A DNA stretch of 34,766 bases from Mesostigma viride (taxonomy: Eukaryota > Streptophyta > Mesostigmatophyceae > Mesostigmatales > Mesostigmataceae): NCBI GenBank assembly GCA_009746045.1, contig RPFO01000006.1, forward strand, positions 1 through 34,766, given 5' to 3'. Each line of letters opens with the position of its first letter. The stretch's first letter is position 1. Of the stretch, positions 22,101 through 29,180 are shown in pieces. A program made the position numbers and the translations under genes. The notes under the pieces were generated by a model. The model saw only the letters and a program-made list of their open reading frames with translations. It was not told the DNA's origin and did no database searches.

Positions 22101-22455
22101 TGCTGACCTCGTAGCGAAAGTCCTTGGTTGCGATGTTCAGGACGACGCGGCAGTACTCGTCGTGAACACGGCGAAAGTGTCCCGGGTAATCGATGTTCGC
22201 CAGACGCTCGTCATCTGGGTCGACCTTGTCGTCAATGTCGACGTACGCCCACGACGGGTCGTCGGGTTGTATGACTTCGTCGAGCGTGCGGCGAACGGGA
22301 TGAGCAGCACACTCCGCATAGATCCGCGAAAAGTCTGCGAGGTTGCCATAATGCGCGTACTCGTTGGCGTCCTTCGTGTTGATGCCACGCGCACAAATGA
22401 AGCGATGGCCGAGAGACACCCCGCCTCTTTTGTGGGAGCCTTCTTGTAGCGCCAT
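19114..22455 (-). CDS. AEP primase fused to SF2-type (origin-binding-like) helicase
   Basis: 1113 residues. The N-terminal part carries archaeo-eukaryotic primase motifs: YVDIDD with D73/D75, SFH with S131/H133, and D206 in VIDEAVY. A Cys/His cluster (C337, C340, H344, C363) resembles the zinc site of herpesvirus-type primases. The middle is an SF2 helicase: Walker A SNCGTGKS (420-427), LILDE (523-527), ALDAT (562-566), a SPTITVGVSY block (688-697) and QQIFRVR (723-729), an arrangement like UL9-type origin-binding helicases. The remaining ~370 residues are unassigned. It would prime and unwind viral DNA. The first Met in this frame is at 22455; a better N-terminus may lie upstream in another frame (22601), joined at A4 (22428-22431 on plus). 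Confidence 0.85.
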   Translation of the reverse strand: MALQEGSHKRGGVSLGHRFICARGINTKDANEYAHYGNLADFSRIYAECAAHPVRRTLDEVIQPDDPSWAYVDIDDKVDPDDERLANIDYPGHFRRVHDEYCRVVLNIATKDFRYEVSTASRMKKDLFKSSFHIVVRGLVLADLDARVFWYSGLTDFIKRASFDLSSPVHEDAHELLKFKVNGQEQFDEICRHPADYFGEMDTVIDEAVYRRDSLFRCVGMHKFGDTDPLGILRTCEGSSSDFLDHLINIYSPDDVSGGVLVSAPPDWAASLKRRGVRGRRECTVKAAGKDIDVSASLAAMEKVAPECDYLECGYIELSPDVKLVRVKYQQCDDHICLICNKVHEKNGPFTLQYPSGQVFYDCYRKSPDARKIEIAPPVMQQPGSDQVPFTHTYSSEKIKPFSWDALFGGPHKSTFLVQSNCGTGKSERIRELVNEAVRRDPGIRVCCIVANISLSKEEDRNYKSLGEGGRTIVWEGNAFHLLYSDPNFRHYLSGSKGMISDDRVLIVLNSILRLTDQPFDLLILDEIYNTLTALSQRYVENRREVLRKFVRLIETSKVVIALDATVTRKVYDFIAAYRAADTMEVDCNTFRRPTNRTLRWVDVTSEKNWRKVCVDRFVAECERRIEAGERIFCPMSGKKEAAMAYEALKPFIDKRKNGRLYTSLTSKEDLEVGANAAWADLDFLIFSPTITVGVSYTEHTFDSMVGLFINGDYYASYTTTLQQIFRVRHLVKGEMVIFYRDTTSLLDRPPTDYGTIVENMIAGDTALIQLLFDNADVVCDWSADKSRIYDRNCPKFRLFCRNQQDLAVSRSHYKGNLIKILTEDYGVEVSAVEELGDIDAPPLPVLEDPDKDREVVLMSEEEYKDLEGRIGGTVPLSPYEMRLKAVYELVHRLYMIPYDLIDDELPQILDKEMGRKAYAGIRQYSKLTGLGTKEHFRDNLLILQKSESLFDLKAYSRFGLAQSLAITLKLLEGTPIIDFITTADPSNLTMKLTRDETIALGNKIDSEIADKAWFMRSTFGYQRRAGEAGSLSFAQCSGLVNRLLSPTLGISAKGAKGNSRGGGYLEISKADMHAFLDRYKPSWWGDEKDYSITSLSGLSMDEIAPFLQGADK

Positions 22456-22601
22456 TGCGTGACGACCTTGTTCATGGTCTCATGGGTGGCCTCGGGTGGT
22501 GGGTGGAGTAGAGCCAGCCACGGAATGTCAACGTCCTTTATACTCCCACGGTGCTTTCTAGAAGGTTCGACTGTGACGACACGACTCGGTTCAGACGACA
22601 T
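22432..22601 (-). CDS. Possible true N-terminus of the primase-helicase (other frame)
   Basis: A frame from ATG 22601 begins MSSEPSRVVTVEPSRKHRGS and runs through TQWRYKKAPT into the primase coding start. It is one base out of frame with the 1113-residue protein, and the frames meet at the T4 run 22428-22431 (plus strand), the same missing-base sign as the other breaks. The ATATACTATC word directly before this ATG recurs before the AT-hook gene start, which favours 22601 as the real start. Confidence 0.45.
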
Positions 22602-22625
22602 GATAGTATATTACTTGTTTAGAAA
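22602..22625 (-). promoter_or_regulatory. Shared ATATACTAT start-proximal motif (copy 1)
   Basis: Reading toward the gene: AAGTAATATACTATCATG, with the ATG at 22601. The same ATATACTATG occurs at the start of the AT-hook gene. An A/T-rich stretch lies just upstream. Probably a late or early promoter element, inferred from recurrence only. Confidence 0.4.
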
Positions 22626-22772
22626 AAAAAAAATTCAGATTATAAAATGCCAAACCCTCGAACCTCGACCCTCGAGAAAAATGTTCCCATGGAACTTTTA
22701 TATTCCCTGTATAATGCATGCAGTTTAGAATACCCTTTTCGACATTCATGAAAATTTCCCACGGGAAACTAT

Positions 22773-24020
22773 CTACTTTTTCCTCGGCCTCAGCCGACGT
22801 CCGCCAGTCTCGCCACCCTGCCTCTCGTAAACGGCTCCTGTCAGTACGTCATGGCCCATCATGTCGCCAGCCCATTTACGTTTCTTAAATGAAGCGCCCT
22901 TCAGGAAACGAGTGATGTATGCTTGTCGCGTGGCGTCGATGCCTCCGTAAATCCGGTTGTAACGGGCGCTGTAGAGCTCGTGTTTGATCGGAATGCCAGG
23001 CTCTGATTCGAAAAGGAATTTCTGTCCAGCCTTAGCACGGGCATCTAACGCTTTGATGAGCTTTCCGTACTTCTTCGGGATGACGACGTCATAAACTGGC
23101 ATGCTGTGCTGCGTTTTGAAATTCTGGATGTAGAATCTCCTCTCGCTCGGGATGTAGCCGTTCTCGTGCGGTCCTAGCTCAGCGACCGAGTCGACGATGC
23201 GCATCTGGTCGTGATTGTAACGCGTCGGTGGTAGATCTTCACCCGAGAGATAGATCAAGCCCATGAGCGCGGCGTCGGACGTGGGATCGGCTTCGTACTC
23301 TGCTTTGGCGATCTTCTGGAGCTGTTCGTACGTGTACCTCAGCGGCTTGTTCTCGGCACGGTCAAACCGTCTGTCCAGGTCACCAACCTTCAGCTCCCTG
23401 ACGCGAGCAGTGTACGCGTCCGTAACGTGACTTGGGAGCCTCTTCTCGGGCGGCATCATTCGGTTCACGCCGTTGATGACCCCGAGGAGCTGCTTCTCAT
23501 TCTCCCTCCAGGCGTCGTCCTTCGAGTGCTGGGTCTTGCGCTTGGGTTCTGATGTCTCGTGCACCACGCGAAGAACACGAGCTGTGTCGGCAAGGCAATC
23601 AACGGACTCGTACTGCGAGCACCCCAGTTTGTCGAGCAGGACCCGCATCCTGCCAATGTATCCCAAAGCGGTCTTGCGAGTCGCCCCGCGCTCCTTCGAT
23701 GGCCTGCCACGCTCGTGCTGCTCTGGTCGCGCTTCCGCTGCGGCGACGGCCTCGTCGAAGGTCCAGTACCGCCCTCCTCCAGCTCGCGCAGGCGATTCCT
23801 CGTGGTGCGGTGGCTCCGGCGAGGGTGGAGAGGTCGCCTGCAAGCCGATTTTTTCCGCACACTCGGGGTTATTTGCGATCCATCGATCACTGGGATTCCA
23901 GACGCCCTTCTTGACCTTGCTTTTCGCCGAGATGCAGTTCGTCTGGTCGCGGGCGATTGCTCGCCTCTTCGCCTGGGCCCGTCGCCATTGCTCGCGACGC
24001 TCCTCTACGGTCACCGTCAT
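22773..24020 (-). CDS. Tyrosine recombinase (integrase)
   Basis: About 415 residues from the ATG at 24020 (an in-frame ATG at 24035 adds five). The C-terminal half has the tyrosine recombinase pattern: R272 (in LPPTRYNHDQ), K307 (IQNFKTQH), R370 (DATRQAYITRFL, where the usual His before the Arg is Asp), H395 (MMGHDVLTG) and catalytic Y403 (AVYERQ), numbered from 24035. The N-terminal half is basic and charged, as in DNA-binding arms. The enzyme would cut and rejoin DNA through a 3'-phosphotyrosine to integrate the viral genome. Many PLVs encode this type where polintons use an RVE-type integrase. The stop is 170 bp from the primase start. The start is overlapped by the AT-hook gene. Confidence 0.8.
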   Translation of the reverse strand: MTVTVEERREQWRRAQAKRRAIARDQTNCISAKSKVKKGVWNPSDRWIANNPECAEKIGLQATSPPSPEPPHHEESPARAGGGRYWTFDEAVAAAEARPEQHERGRPSKERGATRKTALGYIGRMRVLLDKLGCSQYESVDCLADTARVLRVVHETSEPKRKTQHSKDDAWRENEKQLLGVINGVNRMMPPEKRLPSHVTDAYTARVRELKVGDLDRRFDRAENKPLRYTYEQLQKIAKAEYEADPTSDAALMGLIYLSGEDLPPTRYNHDQMRIVDSVAELGPHENGYIPSERRFYIQNFKTQHSMPVYDVVIPKKYGKLIKALDARAKAGQKFLFESEPGIPIKHELYSARYNRIYGGIDATRQAYITRFLKGASFKKRKWAGDMMGHDVLTGAVYERQGGETGGRRLRPRKK

Positions 24021-24381
24021 CTGATGACTGAACATGAGACAATTTTTTGGCTCGAGGCTTTTTATACCCTACGGGGTGGATCCTTGGGCGCCCTCGAGGC
24101 CGTTTCGGTTCGTGTCGTTTTTCCGTTTTGGAGGGTGAGCGCCCACGTGGACGCCTGCGATCGCCCACCAAGGCGAGGATGGCCAATCGGATTTCGGGGC
24201 TCATGTCGTGACAGGTGGACGGAATCGTGTCGTGGTGGCCTGCTTCTTGAAGGATCCTGACGACACGTTCTAGAGTTTTCTGCCCCAGTCGAGAACCCGA
24301 ACAATATCGGAGGAGTGCTTGGGTGTCCAACACGTACTCCTTCTCGGCGCCTGCGTATCGTTTGATGGACGGAATATCCAT
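23887..24381 (-). CDS. AT-hook protein
   Basis: 164 codons. The N-terminal half (MDIPSIKRYAGAEKEYVLDT) is helical and unrecognised. A centre rich in Arg/Pro contains the AT-hook KRPRGRPRIHP near residue 93, which binds the minor groove of A/T-rich DNA. The last ~45 codons overlap the tyrosine recombinase in another frame and look low-quality. If one base is missing from the T6 run at 24043-24048 (plus strand), the gene would instead end in a TGA overlapping the recombinase ATG (ATGA) at 24020, a compact arrangement. It may be a DNA-binding regulator or genome-condensing protein. The ATG at 24381 directly follows a GATATACT motif. Confidence 0.6.
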   Translation of the reverse strand: MDIPSIKRYAGAEKEYVLDTQALLRYCSGSRLGQKTLERVVRILQEAGHHDTIPSTCHDMSPEIRLAILALVGDRRRPRGRSPSKTEKRHEPKRPRGRPRIHPVGYKKPRAKKLSHVQSSDDGDRRGASRAMATGPGEEASNRPRPDELHLGEKQGQEGRLESQ

Positions 24382-24395
24382 AGTATATCATGTTC
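24379..24395 (-). promoter_or_regulatory. Shared ATATACTAT start-proximal motif (copy 2)
   Basis: CATGATATACTATGG with the ATG at 24381 being the AT-hook gene start. Matches the word before the proposed primase start. It lies in the 22-bp gap after the ATPase stop. Confidence 0.4.
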
Positions 24396-24403
24396 AGAGA
24401 AAA

Positions 24404-25286
24404 TTATTTTATCGAGAGAAATGTATTGAAGTTTCGACGAAACATTTTTTTCGGGTCGCGCTGGTCGAAGTCGACAGCGAAGAAGTCGTGAGGATCGTCC
24501 TTGACGGCGTGGTCCCATAGCGCGAGAAACTCGTCCGGCGCCACAGCCCCCGCGCTCTCTTCCGCGATCTGTCGCGCGGCTCGATGGTCCTTCGTTCTGA
24601 ACAGCGCAAGAAACGATATATTCGCTCGCACTGCTCGTGGTACGCCACCGCTTGTGTACGCCTGTGTCAGGAAAATCATGCTCGTGAGGAAGTGTCTGTG
24701 TTTGAACGCGAAAGCCGCAACAGCGTTTTTGCTAGAGCTCTGATAGAGGGCACTGCCTTGCATGTCGTCTATCAGAATGAGCGACGAAGGAGGACCGTGC
24801 TCGAACCTTGTCGCAGGTTTATCCCAGTTCATTGCATCAAGGCGTAGGTACATGGAGAGGTCCATGAGTTCTGCGTTTTTTTCCCATCCACGTATTCGCG
24901 TTTGAACGTTTCCCAGACCTTGAGATCGTCCTTGTACCTCTCGTATTCGTGGAGGTCAGACTTTATATGATCTATCATCCCATCGAATGCCAGGTTAGAG
25001 TAGACTTCCATCGTCATAGCTGGTTCCGGGAGCTCATTGTATTTTGGCTCCGTGTGGGCACTCCCTGAAATGAGGTACAGCTTGTCGAATGAGTTTTAGC
25101 AAAGTAAGCCTTCGCCATGTTGACTGCCGATGTAGTTTTCCCAGACCGTCGAGCTCCGCAGAAGTTTGCGATGAAATGAAGACTCGGCATATTCGGTGGA
25201 GCAGGACGCTGTGGGGCGTATCGTTGCTTGATGTCTTTGTTCTCAAGTGAATGAATTCGTCGCTCTTCGATGATAGCCATTATCAT
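24404..25286 (-). CDS. FtsK/HerA-like genome-packaging ATPase, split over three frames
   Basis: Piece 1 (from ATG 25286) has Walker A GARRSGKTT at residues 44-52. Piece 2 (ending about 24829) has VYSNLAFDGMIDH. Piece 3 (24404-24865) has Walker B SLILIDDMQG and an IFLTQAY block, then DHRAARQIAEE. Walker A, an LIxxDD Walker B and a Thr-Gln motif in this order and spacing match the A32-type packaging ATPases of PLVs, virophages and polintons, which pump DNA into the capsid. Total coding length is about 294 codons, normal for the family. Frames change at T4 (25094-25097) and T7 (24876-24882) on the plus strand, each as if one base were missing. The gene ends 22 bp before the AT-hook gene start. 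Confidence 0.8.
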
Positions 25287-25298
25287 TCTGAAGACATT

Positions 25299-25825
25299 TT
25301 AATCGTCCAGACTAGCAAGGAGAGACGCGCGGATGGCGGCCATGCGCATCTCGTATGGCGTCATCGCGACAGGTGGCGGTGGTGGAGGTGGGAGCTGTCG
25401 GGTCTTGATCGGGGGTGGCGGAGAGTCCGGCTCTGTCTCCTTGGGCTTTCGACCCCGTCTTGGTTTTGGCGTGTCGGCGGGGGTTGAGGCGACGAATCTT
25501 CAGCGAGAAGGCGTTCAATCCGCGATTTGTTGCGGGCTTCTTGCAGCTCGAGTTCGACTAGCCTTTGCCGCTGAATCTCCAATTCCTTTGCAAGGACCTT
25601 TCGTTTCGTTATCTCTGCCTCCTTTTCCTCGTTTCGTCTCTTCTCCCTCTCGGCTTTTGCGCGTTGCTGGTAAACCCTCATTTTGTCGCGAAGGGCTTTT
25701 TTCTGTTCATCATTCAGCGGTTGTCCCTTTCGAATTGTCTTGACCAGGTCAACCTGCTCTTCCCGCGTCTCGGCGAAGGTTTCGTCTTGGTAGCTCGTTG
25801 GGGTCTCTGAAGCCTCAGAGGCCAT
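25299..25825 (-). CDS. Coiled-coil protein with C-terminal AT-hook (frameshifted)
   Basis: From ATG 25825: a charged coiled coil of about 80 residues (KMRVYQQRAKAEREKRRNEE onward, then QRQRLVELELQEARNKSRIE). After residue ~112 the current frame runs into low-quality sequence and stops at 25361. A neighbouring frame, reached as if one base were missing from the G5 run 25479-25483 (plus), gives the AT-hook TPKPRRGRKPK, a Pro-rich stretch and MTPYEMRMAAIRASLL, stopping at 25299. That lies 13 bp before the ATPase start, fitting a compact operon-like arm. Function unknown; a DNA-binding scaffold or core protein is possible. It diverges from the fibre gene across 24 bp. Confidence 0.6.
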
Positions 25826-25849
25826 GTTTATATTCTAGGTAGATAATAA
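25826..25849. promoter_or_regulatory. 24-bp bidirectional promoter gap
   Basis: Only 24 bp separate the divergent ATG codons at 25825 (minus) and 25850 (plus). The gap is A/T-rich (TTTATATTCTAGGTAGATAA) with a TATATT core readable on both strands. It must carry start signals and very short leaders for both arms, or these signals lie inside the opposite genes. Confidence 0.5.
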
Positions 25850-28615
25850 ATGGTCGTTCTAACAACATTGAGCAGACCGACCAATCTCGCCACCGGGTTA
25901 ACGCTCGACCCTGAAATGGAGGAGCGTGTTTCTAACATCGAAACAGACATAGATGGGCTTCAAGCTAGCGTTACGTTACTTCTTGGCACTTCACATCCAT
26001 TCGATGAGTCACTCGTTGTCGACGGATTCAAAATTTTCTACCCGAGCCAGCCGACAAATGTGCGACTCGGAGACAATTACGACGACGAGACCGCAAGCGA
26101 CCCATCGGAACTTGCTTACAGTCTCGTCGTGAATGGGTATTCCTATTTTAAATCAGGGACTACTTTAGTCGACGATCTCACTCTAAATGAACCTTACCTT
26201 ACGGCGAAAGTGGGAGCAACCCAGTACCACGTCTTCGACTTTAGCCCTGATACGTTGCTAGACCCTGGTGGCAGAGTCCTGACCCGCGCGCAATTGGACT
26301 ACCTTTTTGACCAACACGGGGTAGGCAAAACGTCGATAGCTAACTTGAACGGGGATTTCGTCCTCCATCTCGAAGACGGGACGACCGTGTCGCACCAAAA
26401 CGCGTTCAACGTCATCAATGACCAGGATGTGCGAGTCCAGCTGCCCTACAACGTTACGAATGGCGACGCGAGTGGAATCTGTAAGTTTACCTATCGCGAC
26501 TACCACACGACCCAGGCGCGCACGGGGGAGAGCGTTGTGGACGGAGAGGTAGGATATCCATACTTTTCCGACTCTTTCTATGGTCTCGGCGGATCTCGAT
26601 TTAACGGCCTCCCTCTCCGCGTGGAGTTGTTGTCTTTCGCCACGATTCGCGACGACAACCGCCGCCTTCCACTAACTGGGAGATCCTTCACCATCACGCG
26701 TACATACTCGCCACTGACGGACTGGCGAATGGGTCCGATTGACCCTGTGAACGCACTCTACTGGAGCACCAATCCAACCACCGCTAATTGGGAGGTCGTA
26801 GAGGGAACGACCCTCAAACAGGGCATAAAGATGACGACCCCCTTCGCATACCAACGCAAACTCCCCATCAGGTGGTACATGAATTCCACCCAGCTCACGC
26901 CGACCACTCCGACCATCGGCGGAGTCTCCCTCTCGCAAAACGGGGGACTGCGCGGGGAAGACGCCGTAATCACCGCGCCAGTCGCGGCAGATAGTAACAA
27001 GTATATGAACTACGAGATAGACGTCTACAACGACTCGACCCTCACCTCCTACACCACCCACAAAGGAGGGGTGATGGTATGCGTTTCAAAAATGAGCCAA
27101 CTGCACTCCGGCATCCGGACACCAAGTTCCTACATTTCATATCTAAATCCTGTAAAAATCGCGATCAACGGCGTCTACGCAGACCATGATGTGGGGTGGG
27201 GAAAGTCGTTGCCTCCTCTCACCGGTTTTCATCTGTTGGCGAACGGAGTATCTCAAGGGGCCTTGGATGGGACGTTGAAGACAACGACGTTTCAAAATCC
27301 ATCCGAAGGCGATGATGTAGAACTCAGATACAGGATCGTAACCGTAAAGGACTCGCCAAACCTGTCAGGAGAGACCGTGGAGATAGACGGCCCCGCTACG
27401 ACGCTCCATTCTCTAGAATCATTCTCGCGCCACTCCGTGACCACGCTGCAAGCAGAAGCTTCGAAATACTACTTTGAAGGGTCTCCCGAAAAATTCTTTT
27501 TTGTAAAAACAGCCACTCCGGCACCAAGCAAATGTGTTGTTTTTTCAGAGCAGCTCATCGACGGCCCATTTCTATTGTGTTTTCGGCTATATTTGGGCAG
27601 CAACGATGCTTTCGTCTCGTTTGCAGAAAATACTATGTCTTTGACGAATAAATATCACCCGGCCACGACAGATGCCCATCAGAATTGGAGAAATGCGGCT
27701 ACGACGCATTGGGGTATGCTGGGTATCAATCTGCACCATAGTGACTATGCACTCGACCTGTTTGACAATCTGAAGTCGAAGGTTCGATACACGTTAAACT
27801 CATCATGGAGACAACAAAACAGCTACTGGGTGGCATTTCGAAGAAAATCGGATGGGAAGGTGGAGCGTTATATATCCAAAACAACTCCTCAAGAACTTAG
27901 TGACATGACTAAAATCTCAAACTCGTCCGGTATATTTACAACCACTCCTACAGACATTCTTGACCCGTACATTCCGATGCCCCTCCGACCAGTCTTCCAC
28001 TTGAGCGGAGAGTACCACGGCGCGTATGTCTGGCCAATCAAAGATGACCTACAAGACATAGAGTTCGACTCTCTAAAAACCAACAACCCATCCGGATCGT
28101 ACACAGCCGTCGGAGACGTGTTGGAGCTGCGTCACAGGTCCACCTCGTCGAGGAATTGTAGCATTTTTGGCAAATATAGCGTCACAAAACCCGTACCGGG
28201 TGTGGCGGATACTTGGTTTAAGGAGCTAACACTCACGAATGAGAGTGTCATCCGCACGGTTGTTAAGTGTCCCGATGTTCAATACGGCGTGCAAATGAAC
28301 CAATATACTGCCAAAATATATGGGATTCTACCAGCTCGTCAGTCGGTAAGGAAGTTTTATGTAAGACTTGGATTTTCAAACACCAAGTTGAGCAATGATC
28401 CGTTGCTTATCAGCGTAGTCGTTGGAGAAGCGTGGACTGGCGGTTTTTCTACAACGACAATATCAAAATCCTCGTCGTACGTTGACATAACCTGTGATCA
28501 TATTTCACTGGTTGATCCTCCAGTTACTGGTATGATCCATTTGGCGACCGTGACGTTCCAGGTATTAGATCCAACAGTATCTGGCCCGACCCGCTTTTAT
28601 TTGCTTCTAGCCTAA
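25850..28615 (+). CDS. Large fibre-like virion protein (unrecognised)
   Basis: 921 residues, uninterrupted. Residues ~20-45 form a short heptad-like segment (MEERVSNIETDIDGLQASVT), as seen in trimeric fibre shafts. The rest is rich in Thr, Ser, Asn and Tyr with alternating hydrophobic residues and few Lys, which suggests beta-structure. A repeated-looking motif DGFKIFYPSQPTN near 59 and many Thr-rich strands fit a receptor-binding or decoration protein. There is no signal peptide or membrane segment. It is the first gene of the plus-strand virion arm and starts 24 bp from the divergent coiled-coil gene. Long intact length beside broken neighbours is notable. I do not recognise the family; the fibre role is inferred from context and composition. 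Confidence 0.75.
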   Translation: MVVLTTLSRPTNLATGLTLDPEMEERVSNIETDIDGLQASVTLLLGTSHPFDESLVVDGFKIFYPSQPTNVRLGDNYDDETASDPSELAYSLVVNGYSYFKSGTTLVDDLTLNEPYLTAKVGATQYHVFDFSPDTLLDPGGRVLTRAQLDYLFDQHGVGKTSIANLNGDFVLHLEDGTTVSHQNAFNVINDQDVRVQLPYNVTNGDASGICKFTYRDYHTTQARTGESVVDGEVGYPYFSDSFYGLGGSRFNGLPLRVELLSFATIRDDNRRLPLTGRSFTITRTYSPLTDWRMGPIDPVNALYWSTNPTTANWEVVEGTTLKQGIKMTTPFAYQRKLPIRWYMNSTQLTPTTPTIGGVSLSQNGGLRGEDAVITAPVAADSNKYMNYEIDVYNDSTLTSYTTHKGGVMVCVSKMSQLHSGIRTPSSYISYLNPVKIAINGVYADHDVGWGKSLPPLTGFHLLANGVSQGALDGTLKTTTFQNPSEGDDVELRYRIVTVKDSPNLSGETVEIDGPATTLHSLESFSRHSVTTLQAEASKYYFEGSPEKFFFVKTATPAPSKCVVFSEQLIDGPFLLCFRLYLGSNDAFVSFAENTMSLTNKYHPATTDAHQNWRNAATTHWGMLGINLHHSDYALDLFDNLKSKVRYTLNSSWRQQNSYWVAFRRKSDGKVERYISKTTPQELSDMTKISNSSGIFTTTPTDILDPYIPMPLRPVFHLSGEYHGAYVWPIKDDLQDIEFDSLKTNNPSGSYTAVGDVLELRHRSTSSRNCSIFGKYSVTKPVPGVADTWFKELTLTNESVIRTVVKCPDVQYGVQMNQYTAKIYGILPARQSVRKFYVRLGFSNTKLSNDPLLISVVVGEAWTGGFSTTTISKSSSYVDITCDHISLVDPPVTGMIHLATVTFQVLDPTVSGPTRFYLLLA

Positions 28616-28662
28616 GCTACTATTATGGTTCAAGCCTGTCGTCAATTGGCGGCAATCACGGG

Positions 28663-29133
28663 ATGGACGTGGCCCTGTATGAAGATGTCCGAGAAACTAG
28701 GCGTATATCGCACACGATATTGGAAGCAGATTCTTTGGTCGGTCTGAGGCAGCCCATATACGACTACCCGCTTCCGCAATTTTGGCACGGCGCCCCTGTG
28801 GCCGTGATGTCTTTCCACGACCCGGCCACACAATCGGAACTAACTCTTCCGACCGCGTTGACCAATATCCTTGTCAGGTTAACATTTGATAACAACCCAC
28901 CAACGATTCTCGACATATCAAACCCATATCGCTTAACGGCTAGCGGCCTGTCCGTCTGGCCGGTAAACGTTATAATTGGCAGCAACTGGAATGTTGTTTC
29001 AGGATACGAGGAGGATGACGGGGTGTTTGAAATCGCATTGCGGATTCCTCGCATCACCACTGACACGTCAACAAACATAGCTCTCTACGGCGTTTTGCAA
29101 GTCGCGCGCTGGAAAAATGGCCGTGTCGACTAA
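28663..29133 (+). CDS. Unrecognised 156-residue virion-arm protein
   Basis: Starts MDVALYEDVRETRRISHT and contains a compact beta-rich pattern (LTNILVRLTFDNNPPTILDI, then SVWPVNVIIGSNWNV). No membrane segment or known motif. Length and position between the fibre-like gene and the zinc-finger gene suggest a single-domain structural protein, perhaps a jelly-roll decoration protein, but that is inference. Another ATG at 28625 lies in a different frame and gives a short dead-end product, so I chose 28663. The gap to the previous gene is 47 bp. Confidence 0.6.
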   Translation: MDVALYEDVRETRRISHTILEADSLVGLRQPIYDYPLPQFWHGAPVAVMSFHDPATQSELTLPTALTNILVRLTFDNNPPTILDISNPYRLTASGLSVWPVNVIIGSNWNVVSGYEEDDGVFEIALRIPRITTDTSTNIALYGVLQVARWKNGRVD

Positions 29134-29153
29134 CAAGACCCTCACTTGGACGT

Positions 29154-29160
29154 TATAAAA
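29154..29160 (+). promoter_or_regulatory. TATA-like box before the zinc-finger gene
   Basis: TATAAAA 21 bp before the ATG at 29181, in the short spacer after the 156-residue gene. Confidence 0.4.
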
Positions 29161-29180
29161 ATCTATGATTATATGCAGAA

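Noticed and set aside
22057-22449. Plus-strand frames of 120-190 codons opposite the primase-helicase and recombinase
   Set aside because: They lie opposite genes with clear motifs and have no recognisable content.
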